Shown here: positions 14,019 through 22,248 of the stretch, one piece after another | How positions within the stretch are numbered: the first letter of the stretch is position 1 | Layout: each line of letters begins with the position of its first letter | NCBI GenBank assembly: GCA_000403295.2 | Contig: KE159610.1 | Span: forward strand, 1,096,079-1,121,289 | Source: Lachnospiraceae bacterium M18-1 | GTDB taxonomy: Bacteria; Bacillota; Clostridia; Lachnospirales; Lachnospiraceae | Length of the DNA stretch: 25,211 nt | Reading direction: 5' to 3' | Translations under genes and position numbers: made by a program | Notes under the pieces: model-generated | The model's input: only the letters and a program-made list of their open reading frames with translations | Told to the model about the DNA's origin: nothing | Databases searched by the model: none

Positions 14019-14954
14019 TTAAAAAATACTCAGCTGCGGATTCCGAAAAGATCTCACTTTCCTGTCTGTTACCCGTTCCTCCGGTTCAATCCTTCCGCAG
14101 AGCAGCGGCGAATTTACATCATAGCATGCTATACACTTCCGTACCTGTTCCTCATGATAATTCGCATAACAATACCTACACCCATTTCTACAGGTATTGT
14201 AGGCTCCCACATCAATACTTTCGCAGCAGCCGCAGGCTTCTCTCTGGTTTTTGTCTTTTTCTACGCTCAGTGAACATCCCGCAATCTTCTCAATCTGCTT
14301 TTTATCAATACAGCTCCCGTGCCGGATTCCCACATCCTGCAGATTGATCTGCTCTGCACAGGTTTCAATCATCAGCCCGAAGCTTTTTGCAATCTGTGCC
14401 ATTTCTTCCGCGATTTCCTTCATTTCTTCCCTGCTCAGACTCTTTATATACAGATCTTTTGTATTGCGCAGCGTCTTCGCATAAAAATCAACAAAACTGA
14501 TGACCACCTTTTCCGTATAACCTTTGAGACAGCCGGCAATCTCCTCAAAGGCTTTCCAGTGATATTCCATCGTATACCTGTCATTTACCAGGATCGGATC
14601 GTACCGCCAGACGACCCTCTCCTTCCCCACTTTTTCAGATAATTTCTGAAATGTACCGATAACCTCTTTTCTTTTATCCGGAAGTCCCGGTTCGATATCC
14701 CTTCCATACCCTGTCAGCGTAAATTGAAAATAGAAGGGATATTCCCTCAGCTCATCCAGCCTTTCCAGCATCGGCGCCGGATTCTTGCTCCAGAATAAGA
14801 TGCAGTCCACCACCTCGGGAGACAGACCGATCCTGCTCACCTGACGGGGATTCATCGGGTTTCTGACATACAAAAATCCTTCCCGGATACGCTGAAAAAA
14901 CCACTCCGCATAAAAAGCCGGAATATCTGTTCTTCTGCTGACGCTCAGTATCAT
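14019..14954 (-). CDS. DUF1848-like protein with C-terminal Cys cluster
   Basis: This soluble protein of 311 residues starts with MILSVSRRTDIPAFYAEWF, followed by the RNPMNPRQVSRIGLSPEVVDCILFWSKNP stretch that I associate with DUF1848. The C-terminal third is rich in Cys: C199, C215, C227, C241, C243, C244, then C255, C259 and C262 in TCRNGCRYCYAN. The last three form CX3CX2C, the spacing of a radical-SAM iron-sulfur cluster, though it lies near the C-terminus where radical-SAM proteins usually have it at the N-terminus. Function unknown. GAGGG lies before the ATG. It is first in a probable operon with the Nudix gene. Confidence 0.78.
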   Translation of the reverse strand: MILSVSRRTDIPAFYAEWFFQRIREGFLYVRNPMNPRQVSRIGLSPEVVDCILFWSKNPAPMLERLDELREYPFYFQFTLTGYGRDIEPGLPDKRKEVIGTFQKLSEKVGKERVVWRYDPILVNDRYTMEYHWKAFEEIAGCLKGYTEKVVISFVDFYAKTLRNTKDLYIKSLSREEMKEIAEEMAQIAKSFGLMIETCAEQINLQDVGIRHGSCIDKKQIEKIAGCSLSVEKDKNQREACGCCESIDVGAYNTCRNGCRYCYANYHEEQVRKCIACYDVNSPLLCGRIEPEERVTDRKVRSFRNPQLSIF

Positions 14955-15001
14955 AATACTTTACCCTCTTTTACCGCACTGGAGACATGTTACAATTTTC
15001 T

Positions 15002-16165
15002 TTAAGTAAAATGGTTACATATTGCATTCTGTCGTTGTCCTTTTAATGCTGAAATTTTACTCTGCGAACTGTCAATTTTCTGTTCTATTTCGAGCACAAA
15101 TTTTGTAAATTCATCAATTATTTCCTCATCTGGAAAGGGCACAATAATCTTATCAAGCATTTTTGTAGTTATTTGATTTATTGACATAGTTTTTCCATTC
15201 GTGATTTGATTCCTAAAATCTTCACTTTGTATATATGCCCAAAGATAACGACTATACTTTGAACGAATTATTGTCATAAAAGTACCAAAAGTCATTTTTT
15301 CATGCAGATTTTTTATAATAGCAGCCTTTCCAACTAGTCTTGCACTTCCATTTCTAGAACACATCAAAATATCATTGTCAGCTACATATAAGCTATCTTT
15401 TACATCACAAGAGACTCTTACAATATCATTAAAATTGAGTCTTTGATTCTGGATATTACTAGACCTGAGTACAACTGTGCCATCGCTTGATACATCTCCT
15501 GGTTTATATGTTAAGCCTATAAAATATGTTGAAATCGAAGAAAGTGGTACAGCTGAAAAAACACGATTTAAAAATAATTCTTCATATTTTTGCTGTATTA
15601 ATAAATCATTTTCATTAATACGCTTTTCTTCTTTTTCTATTTGTTCATTAATCATTGTCACCTCATCCACAAATTTTTGTTGAATTTTTTTGTCTTCTGG
15701 AATTTGTAATGTGAGGTTTTTGATTCTCTGTGTTGAGGCTCTATTACTTCTTGAAAATCTTTCCAACTTTCCTTCGTATTCCAATGCTAACGCAAGATAT
15801 TCTGGTACTATATCACTATTTCTAATTCTCAACACCCCACAATGGTCTGTTGGATAAAATGGCATTCCTGCGGGCAAGAGATTTACCATCCAGTCACCAT
15901 CAATTCCCCAGATGATAGATGGCAATGAAAAATCAGTTAAATTCTGCTTATTAATTCTGCCAAATTCCTCAAACACATTGGCACTATAAATCGGAATAGT
16001 TCCACTTTCTTCAACCTCATCAGATACTACTCGATTTCCAATACTTATATCAAATAGCTGGTTATTGCTTAATTTATAATTGATCAGGCCCGGTGTTGTC
16101 CTTAGAATACGAGTCTTTATTGTTTTTATTGCCTTGGAGAAAGAAATAGCACCAAAATCTATCAT
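15002..16165 (-). pseudogene. Specificity part of a broken R-M-S restriction enzyme (type I HsdS-like)
   Basis: This 387-residue open stretch has two target-recognition domains of HsdS type: INYKLSNNQLFDISIGNR... (about 30-175) and VPLSSISTYFIGLTYKPGDV... (about 205-350). They are separated by the helix EQIEKEEKRINENDLLIQQKYEELF and closed by the helix EIEQKIDSSQSKISALKGQR, the usual conserved spacers. Two domains mean a bipartite DNA target. No ribosome site precedes its first ATG; the frame runs on upstream (LNLKD) to the insertion sequence and, across it, into the methyltransferase part. It is therefore the C-terminal third of one protein cut off by the insertion. Residual expression as a free S subunit is possible but unsupported. 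Confidence 0.85.
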
Positions 16166-16174
16166 ATCTTTCAG

Positions 16175-16180
16175 ATTTAA
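16175..16180. repeat. Target-site duplication, left copy (ATTTAA)
   Basis: ATTTAA occurs directly outside the left inverted end of the IS4-superfamily element and again at 18154-18159 outside the right end. In the minus-strand frame both copies read TTA-AAT (Leu-Asn). Confidence 0.8.
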
Positions 16181-16285
16181 CCCAAAACCCGGGAAAAGGA
16201 GACTCGAAACGTTTGATTTCGGTTAGAGTCGGGTCATAAAGACACCACAAATACTGTTATTATAAGGCTTTTTGGACATAAGATG

Positions 16286-16314
16286 TTGATTTTTATAACG
16301 AGTACGCATATAAT
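16286..16314 (+). promoter_or_regulatory. Transposase promoter of the IS4-superfamily element
   Basis: TTGATT (16286-16291) and perfect TATAAT (16309-16314) are 17 bp apart. The second copy of the GGAGACTCGAAACG motif starts right after the -10 box and would cover the transcription start, so transposase bound there could repress its own gene. Confidence 0.7.
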
Positions 16315-16346
16315 AAAAGGAGACTCGAAACGAAAGGGGACATCTT

Positions 16347-18104
16347 ATGCCGCGAAAAGCTTCAGGTGCCATAAATGTCGGAATTATAAGGGAACGGCAA
16401 AAAAATGGTGATATCTATATATATGAACGTAAAACGAAATATGATCCAAATAAGAAGTATAGCGACACCATTTCGAAGGTTTTAATCGGAAAAATAGTTA
16501 ATGGTACTGATGAGATTGTAGATACAAGGCCGAAAAGACGTATGGCCGATCATACATCAGGCTCCGGGGTGACGCCCACTGAGATAACCAGAAGACATGT
16601 CGGAATGCTTGACATCGTTTCCCATGTTGCAGATAAGTCCGGCATTACCGCAGAAATCAACAAAGCTGTAGGAAGAGATCGTGGCATAGCGCAAAAGCTC
16701 CAGACATTGGCGTGGTATGCCTTTGCAACTGATGGGGAGACATGGCCGGGAATCAGGGCATGGACTACGAAATATGCCGGACTGCTTCCGTACCGTGATT
16801 CGTCCATATCGCAGGATATGTATCATGACCTTTTTGTTTACCTTGGTTACAATGAAAGCATCAAACAGTCCGTTTTCAAACACAGGGCAGAAACGATGGG
16901 GGACGGGGAGTTGCTGGCTTTGGATTCGACGACCATATACACGGAGTCTGAAAACCTGAATGTAGGAAGGAGTGCTCCCCATAAGGATAAGTTGATAAAA
17001 AATGTCTATAAGATTGTTGAGATATATTCCATAACATCAAGGCAGCCAATTGCCTATGCGAGGATACCGGGAAATATTTCTGACGGAACCACTGTGGAGA
17101 ATGCACTCAAACAGCTAGACATCCTCGGGTGTCCCAAGGTAGAGATCGTGGCAGACAGCGGGTATTCCGCCGAGAGCAACATGATTATGATGATAAAGAA
17201 TAGCTACCCGTTTATTATGCATATCCCGACAGACACAAAATGGACTCAGCCCCTGATAAATGAATACAGAGACAAACTCATGAACGGTGGAGAGATCATA
17301 CATTGTGACCCGAAGTTCTCGGGAGTCACCGTCATGCAGATTCATGATTTTGCGTATGAGAGACAAAGGGCCAGTAAGAAAAGCGGTCTTGAAAAGGGGG
17401 ATACAGAAATCCTTTCCAGACGCGTATATGTTCACATCTACTTCAGCTCGCTAAAAAAAGCGGAGGAAGATATTAAGTTCAGAATGCAGTTCGATGCTGT
17501 AAAATCAGATCTTCTGTCAGGAGCATATCTTACTCCAGAAGACCAGAAATTCGCTGACCAGTACATGGAAATCAGTTATTGGGGTGAACGGATAACTAGG
17601 GTCGAAGTCAAGAAAAAAGCATATGAGAAAAGATGTAGATATCATGGTTTCATAATACTCGTGGCATCGAAGGAAAAGGATACAAACAGGGCACTGGAGA
17701 AATACCGATCACGAGAGTATGTTGAGGAGGATTTCAAGAATAGTAAAAGTCATACCGGAGGAAATCATCCCAGGGTATGGGACGATGATACACTCGACGG
17801 TCAGATCCTGGCGCGGTTTCTTGCCCAAAGTATGCATGAGAGTTTTGCGTCAATGCTCAGGAACTTACGTGATACGTTGGCGATACCAAATGGTGATGTA
17901 AAGCACGATACCGGAGAAAAACTGAAGGAAGAAAAGCAACTGAAAAATTGGATTCGAAAAACTTCCATGCATAATATACTATCGTGGTTTGATGCAATAG
18001 AAGAAACAAAAGTGTCCGGCAAGAAAAAGAGTGGATGGCGGACAGAAGAAACGAAAAGAGATATGTTGTTTGTGGAAAAGCTTGGTATAAAACTTCGAGG
18101 ATAG
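16347..18104 (+). CDS. IS4-superfamily transposase
   Basis: This protein of 585 residues has DDE catalytic positions D193 (LLALDSTTIYTES), D270 (IVADSGYSAESN) and E460/E461 (YRSREYVEEDFKNSK, the Y-R-E-K signature of the IS4 superfamily). The long gap between the second Asp and the Glu holds the beta-rich insertion usual in this group. The size and insertion resemble IS1634-type transposases, but the short 6-bp duplication differs from the other element in the window. AAAGGGGA lies 6 nt before the ATG. The frame is intact and ends 49 bp before the right tip. Confidence 0.88.
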   Translation: MPRKASGAINVGIIRERQKNGDIYIYERKTKYDPNKKYSDTISKVLIGKIVNGTDEIVDTRPKRRMADHTSGSGVTPTEITRRHVGMLDIVSHVADKSGITAEINKAVGRDRGIAQKLQTLAWYAFATDGETWPGIRAWTTKYAGLLPYRDSSISQDMYHDLFVYLGYNESIKQSVFKHRAETMGDGELLALDSTTIYTESENLNVGRSAPHKDKLIKNVYKIVEIYSITSRQPIAYARIPGNISDGTTVENALKQLDILGCPKVEIVADSGYSAESNMIMMIKNSYPFIMHIPTDTKWTQPLINEYRDKLMNGGEIIHCDPKFSGVTVMQIHDFAYERQRASKKSGLEKGDTEILSRRVYVHIYFSSLKKAEEDIKFRMQFDAVKSDLLSGAYLTPEDQKFADQYMEISYWGERITRVEVKKKAYEKRCRYHGFIILVASKEKDTNRALEKYRSREYVEEDFKNSKSHTGGNHPRVWDDDTLDGQILARFLAQSMHESFASMLRNLRDTLAIPNGDVKHDTGEKLKEEKQLKNWIRKTSMHNILSWFDAIEETKVSGKKKSGWRTEETKRDMLFVEKLGIKLRG

Positions 18105-18111
18105 TCGGATT

Positions 18112-19713
18112 TTAGTAACGATTGATTCGAGTCTTTATTATCCGGGTTTTAGGATTTAAATAATAAGCATATTCATTCAATTCTGAAATAGAGTATTCCT
18201 CGTCCATAAATGCTTTTCTAATTAATCCCGAAACTTTATCATTGCTATTTCTATCTTCTTCAGAATATAACATACCCCCTGGGGTGATAACCTGAATACC
18301 TTCTTGCCCTTTACGATTGCTCCATTTATAGCCTAAAAACTTTTCTTGTGCTTTATTTTCATCGGGTGCAGCAATAACAAGTGTTGTCTGTTGATAGATT
18401 AATGCAAAGTATGTCAATTTTTCTTTCTCGATGTTTTGTGCATAATCATAAAAATGCTCATTGAACCAAAGCAATTTATCCGCTTCAGAAAGCTTGATAA
18501 AATTCTTTTGTTTGGACTTATTCCCATATTCAGCAGAGGAAATAAATGCCTCATAATACATTCTGAAATACAGATCGGACTGCCATTCGTTATAATTTTT
18601 TTTACATTTTACAAATGAACTGTATGTTGAAATATCCACTTTAATTTTATCCAAATAACCATTAAGAATTTCATCATCTTCCCAATCAACAAGGTTATTT
18701 GCCTCAAAAATTGAAGTAACACTGTCTGTTACAAGGTCTATTCTCTTTGGTGGTTCTTTGAACTTTTCTAAAAACAAAATAGCCGTATTAGTTCCAGTCG
18801 CACCGAATGTTTTATTTCCAAATAAGACAATAGCCCTGATCATAAAATTTTTGAGAATAGTTTCCCTTGCTCCTATAAAACTTTCATTTTCTTTATTTAG
18901 AATGCTTGTTGGTAAAACAACAGCAGCGACACCTTCCGGCTTTAAAAGTTGGGATATCCTTTCTACAAACAAGGTTTCTATTTCTGATCCATCATTCGAA
19001 ATTTTATCTAATATATCAAATTCATTATTTTTTATCTTCAAATGAGGCTTAAATGCTTTTACAGAGTATGGCGGGTTAGCCACCAAAATATCAAAAGATT
19101 CCTGTGTAATCTCCTTATCTGGATAATTTTCAAGACCGTCTCCAAAGATAATATTTCCATCACCTGCACCATGCATAAAAAGTGATATTTTAGAAACACG
19201 AGCCAGACGGTAATCCTTTTCTATGCCGAACACTTTATGTTCCGCCCAGGAAGGGTCAATTTCATACGACGGTTCAAATGATAAAACACCTGCATTTACA
19301 GCTTCAAACCCTTGTGTAAGGAAATGCCCAGCACCACAAGCATAATCTATTATTTTAGGAAATTCAATTCCATTATCTTTTTTGATAATACGTTCTATTG
19401 GTAAACTATCCCATATAAAACGTGTAATTGGAATAGGTGTAAAAAACTGTCCTTCATTTTGTTTGAAACCTTTATTTAACAATTGTTCGAATAAGTCTCC
19501 AAGCATTTGAACATCATTTGAACCAATAATACGATATTTTTCGAAAAGCTGAACTATCTCAACAAGAATTTTCCCATTTTGGTAAAAAAGCTCTTCATTA
19601 TGAACGTTTTTAAATGCGAAGTCATTGTTTGTATAAAACTTGAGACTACGAAGTGTCCTACGCAAATCCTCGATCATTTTGTGACGTTTTTGTCCAGTAT
19701 ATTGTTGCACCAA
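18112..19713 (-). pseudogene. Methyltransferase part of a broken R-M-S restriction enzyme (N6-adenine MTase)
   Basis: The stretch is 533 codons long. Visible HsdM/type IIG methyltransferase motifs are GQFFTP (88-93), motif I DYACGAGHFLTQG (123-135) for S-adenosylmethionine, and catalytic motif IV NPPY (213-216). It is in the same frame as the nuclease part at 19717-20730, separated only by the TAA at 19717-19719 and one AAT codon, so the TTG at 19713 is probably not a native start. Its last 13 residues (PKTRIIKTRINRY) are encoded by the inverted end of the insertion sequence; the native chain continued from YAYYLN into LKDMIDFG of the specificity part. The protein is thus doubly broken. Confidence 0.88.
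18154..18159. repeat. Target-site duplication, right copy (ATTTAA)
   Basis: This is the partner of 16175-16180. It lies directly outside the right inverted end of the IS4-superfamily element. Confidence 0.8.
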
Positions 19714-19716
19714 ATT

Positions 19717-20730
19717 TTATGCATAATCGTCTGCAACATAAAAGATTTTTTCGCGCATGAATTTTTCCATTCCTTCTTTATGAAGTCTCTGAAGTCTGTC
19801 CTGTAATGTTTCATACGTGTCTGATCCAATTTTATACTGAAAATCTACAATATCATGTTCACCCTTTTGTATTTCATCTACTAATTTGCAAATAAAAAGC
19901 GCTATAAGTCGGTTAAACGCATTTTCTTTGTCAGATACATTATTATGACGTAGAATCTCTTCAAATTTATTTACAATCTTATCATTTTCGCCAAAATCCT
20001 TAAGATCTGCCTTTCGGAGTGGTTTCACACCAATCTGATATGCTTGGGAATCCTCTCGAAAAATAATATCACCACAAAAACGCTTATCGTATGTTTCATC
20101 CCAAGCGGAATATAACTCTTCAGCAGTATGTGCATTTTTGTATAGTTGAATCGTGCTATCCTTTTTTGCAGAAACAAGAATATTAACATCATCACTGCAA
20201 TCAATCGTTTCCGTTGTATAATATACTTTAGTCCCATCAAAATCTGATGCGTATAAGGAAAGCCATTTGCAATTACCATCTTGTCGCCAATAGGAAAATA
20301 ATTGTCCACCATAGTTCAGGGTATTATTATATTCCTTTTTGTATTCATTGCCAATAGTTTTACATTCTACAATAAATAATGTTTTACCATCTTCATCTTT
20401 CACAAGAATATCTGCAAAGCCACTTTTCCTTTCATGGCCTAAAGGCCATTCTTTTTCTAATTCAATATGTTCAGGGCGATATCCTTTGTCTAACAATCTT
20501 GTAATACATTCTAATACTACAAAGTTCTCTGGCTCTGAAAAATTACAGGTAGTCTTTCTTGTAATAGACATCCCTTTTTCTTCAGGATAAATAATGGAAC
20601 CAGAACCATTAAAGTCTACTTTAATAACGCAATCATATTGAGCATACTTCTTTTCATATACATTTGCTTTCTCACTTCTTATATAACCTATCGCCTGTAT
20701 CATAGACCCAAGATTATCTTTTCGAATCAT
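19717..20730 (-). pseudogene. Nuclease part of a broken R-M-S restriction enzyme (HSDR_N-like PD-(D/E)XK)
   Basis: This stretch of 337 residues carries a PD-(D/E)XK nuclease core: D107 in GFADILV, then E122 and K124 in FIVECKT, with GHERKSG just before, as in the N-terminal nuclease domain of type I R proteins and of single-chain type IIG/IIB enzymes. The C-terminal 80 residues (NRLIALFICKLVDE to YVADDYA) look like the helical head of an HsdM methyltransferase, so the protein should continue. It is stopped by TAA at 19717-19719; the next codons AAT TTG GTG CAA continue the family-like helix in the same frame. GAA to TAA is the simplest explanation. The start ATG has GGAGG 9 nt upstream and follows the XRE regulator by 21 bp. 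Confidence 0.85.
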
Positions 20731-20751
20731 TACCCTCTTCCTCCAGTAATA

Positions 20752-20976
20752 TTATTTATTTTCTATTTGAGTCCATTGTTCTTCTAGCGCCTTGAAGTCA
20801 AAGTTGTGAGCATCACAAAAATCTTTCATCTTCTTCATAGCAGAGATACTTGGTTTTCTTTTTCCACTTTCCCAACGGTTGATTGATGAAAACGAAACTC
20901 CAAGTTCTCTACCAAAAGCCTCCTGTGAAAGAAAACATTTCTGACGAATTTTCTTTATTTCTTCTGAATAAGCCAT
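20752..20976 (-). CDS. Small XRE regulator, probable restriction-modification controller (C-protein-like)
   Basis: This protein of 74 residues is nearly all helix-turn-helix: IKKIRQKCFLSQEAFGREL, then VSFSSINRWESGKRKPSISA. GAGGAG stands 9 nt before the ATG at 20976; the ATG three codons earlier touches that site and is unlikely. It precedes the nuclease-methyltransferase gene by 21 bp on the same strand, the usual place of C proteins, which delay nuclease expression and bind their own promoter. Its promoter region carries a tandem 11-bp repeat that could be the operator. The regulator is intact although the enzyme behind it is broken. Confidence 0.8.
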   Translation of the reverse strand: MAYSEEIKKIRQKCFLSQEAFGRELGVSFSSINRWESGKRKPSISAMKKMKDFCDAHNFDFKALEEQWTQIENK

Positions 20977-21007
20977 GCTTTTCATCTCCTCATTTGTCTA
21001 TGTCAAT

Positions 21008-21029
21008 AGTATAGCATTATTATAGCATT
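21008..21029 (-). promoter_or_regulatory. Promoter/operator region of the small XRE regulator
   Basis: On the minus strand AATGCTATAAT is followed directly by AATGCTATACT, two 11-bp units with one mismatch, each containing a -10-like hexamer. No good -35 is seen. Repeated units at the promoter are what an autoregulating HTH protein would need. Confidence 0.5.
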
Positions 21030-21139
21030 TGTTTATAAATTTTTCTACTTCAAAAAACTGTCTCTCGGAAAATGCTGTTAGTCCGTAAAAAGTTGATATT
21101 CACGCCGTCCATTGCCCCAGGCAATTTAAAATGTGACCT

Positions 21140-21157
21140 GTAACTGTTCACAGTAAC
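21140..21157. repeat. Short palindrome related to the ends of the structured repeat (D)
   Basis: GTAACTGTTCACAGTAAC is nearly self-complementary and contains the GTTCACAGTAAC-type end seen in copies A and B. It may be a remnant in which only the outer ends remain. Apart from this and the promoters on both sides, 20977-21298 holds no gene. Confidence 0.4.
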
Positions 21158-21183
21158 GATATTTACACCGCCGCAACCACACA

Positions 21184-21212
21184 TTGACAAAGTGCATCTC
21201 TCAAAGTATAGT
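21184..21212 (+). promoter_or_regulatory. Promoter of the XRE-membrane regulator gene
   Basis: A consensus TTGACA (21184-21189) and TATAGT (21207-21212) are 17 bp apart. The leader would be about 80 nt and ends in GGAGGA before the ATG. Confidence 0.8.
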
Positions 21213-21298
21213 AAATAACATCACGGTCTGATATTCTTTTCCCATCATACAGGCAGTCAAACCTTATGAAAACTATATAAACACGGAGGAGAACCAAT

Positions 21299-22081
21299 AT
21301 GAATCTCGGAGAAAAAATTTTGAAGTTAAGAAAAGAAAAAGGCCTCTCGCAGGAAGCCCTGGCCGAACAGCTGGGAACTACCAGGCAGGCCGTCAGCAAA
21401 TGGGAAAACAATCAGGGCTGCCCGGAAACAGAAAAACTTTTACAATTATCCAATGTATTTGAGGTGTCTGTGGATTTTCTGCTGAAGGATGAAAAAGTCA
21501 GAGCCGAAAGCGATGAAAAGGGCTACTATGTGAGCAGAGAGTTTGCACGAGGATATATTTCCAACGGAAAGAAGGAAAATCTATGCGTCGGTCTGTGTTT
21601 TATGTTCTGGGCATTCGGCGGGATTCCTTACGTCATGTTTTCCGGCAGCCGGACCTGGCAGCTCCTGGGCACCGCAGTATGTGTCATTTCAGGGATCATT
21701 GCAATGATAGCAGGAATGTTCATGGAGCAGTACAAGTATAAGGTCTTGAAAAAGGAACCGCTGATCTTTGATTATGACGTGTTAAAGGACTTATCCGAAG
21801 AATACCGGAGCGTCGAAAAAAAGTGCCGGCTGATCGCCGTACCGGGACTGACCTTGTTTATAACCGGCCTTCTTGTCATTGTATTTACCGGGAACGGAAT
21901 CATCCCCTGGTCGGATTACCATTCCCTTGTCTTTCTTGGATTCGGAGTCGGGCTTTTCGGGTTCGTATATTCAGCCGGGACAATGGAAATCTATGAATTG
22001 CTGGTAAAAAACGAACAGTATTCTTCCCGGCTGATGTTTAAACTCAGAAAAAAAGCCAGAGACCGGATCGACAGAATATAA
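21299..22081 (+). CDS. XRE-family regulator with C-terminal membrane segments
   Basis: The gene encodes 260 residues. Residues 4-58 are a Cro/cI helix-turn-helix (ILKLRKEKGLSQEALAEQL, TTRQAVSKWENNQG, then VFEVSVDFLL). About four membrane segments follow: 97-115, 120-142, 178-198 and 207-228. This build, a DNA-binding head on a small membrane anchor, is common in Clostridia, where such proteins often sense membrane stress or a neighbouring transporter; no transporter lies next to it here. GGAGGA precedes the ATG by 8 nt and the promoter is near consensus. The downstream neighbour is a dead recombinase, so no operon partner is visible. Confidence 0.85.
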   Translation: MNLGEKILKLRKEKGLSQEALAEQLGTTRQAVSKWENNQGCPETEKLLQLSNVFEVSVDFLLKDEKVRAESDEKGYYVSREFARGYISNGKKENLCVGLCFMFWAFGGIPYVMFSGSRTWQLLGTAVCVISGIIAMIAGMFMEQYKYKVLKKEPLIFDYDVLKDLSEEYRSVEKKCRLIAVPGLTLFITGLLVIVFTGNGIIPWSDYHSLVFLGFGVGLFGFVYSAGTMEIYELLVKNEQYSSRLMFKLRKKARDRIDRI

Positions 22082-22199
22082 CATCTGCTCTTCTTATGCC
22101 TCCACCTGCAGGATCCCCAGCCCGCTTCCCAGCTGCTTTCCTTCCTGCAGGTATTCCTTCGCCTTTTGCTCATGTGAGATAAAGAAGTAAAAGAAGTGT

Positions 22200-22238
22200 A
22201 AAAAATTTTGCCGTTCCCTGTCCGGCTGACTGCCGGAC
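22200..22238 (-). terminator. Terminator behind the serine-recombinase remnant
   Basis: GTCCGGC and GCCGGAC form a perfect 7-bp stem around 5 nt. On the minus strand AGGGAACGGCAAAA and then TTTTTT follow. The T-run is somewhat far from the stem, so efficiency is uncertain. Confidence 0.45.
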
Positions 22239-22248
22239 GGGTCGGGCT

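Larger units (their letters stand above)
16181..18153 (+). mobile_element. IS4-superfamily insertion sequence inserted in the restriction gene
   Basis: The element is about 1.97 kb with 30-bp imperfect inverted ends (23 of 30 match by my count; left CCCAAAACCCGGG...GACTCGAA, right reversed CCTAAAACCCGG...GACTCGAA) and a 6-bp target duplication. It carries one intact transposase gene read opposite to the interrupted gene. The motif AAAAGGAGACTCGAAACG occurs at 16194-16211 in the left end and again at 16315-16332. Confidence 0.88.

Noticed and set aside
15002..20730. A classical three-gene type I restriction system with an intact nuclease, methyltransferase and specificity subunit
   Set aside because: No ATP-dependent translocase (HsdR helicase) is present, the fragments share one frame, and the gaps are explained by a stop codon and an insertion sequence.
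22094..22190. Minus-strand tail HEQKAKEYLQEGKQLGSGLGILQVEA ending at 22094
   Set aside because: It has gene-like composition and may be the end of a lost gene, but no start, ribosome site or known family supports it.
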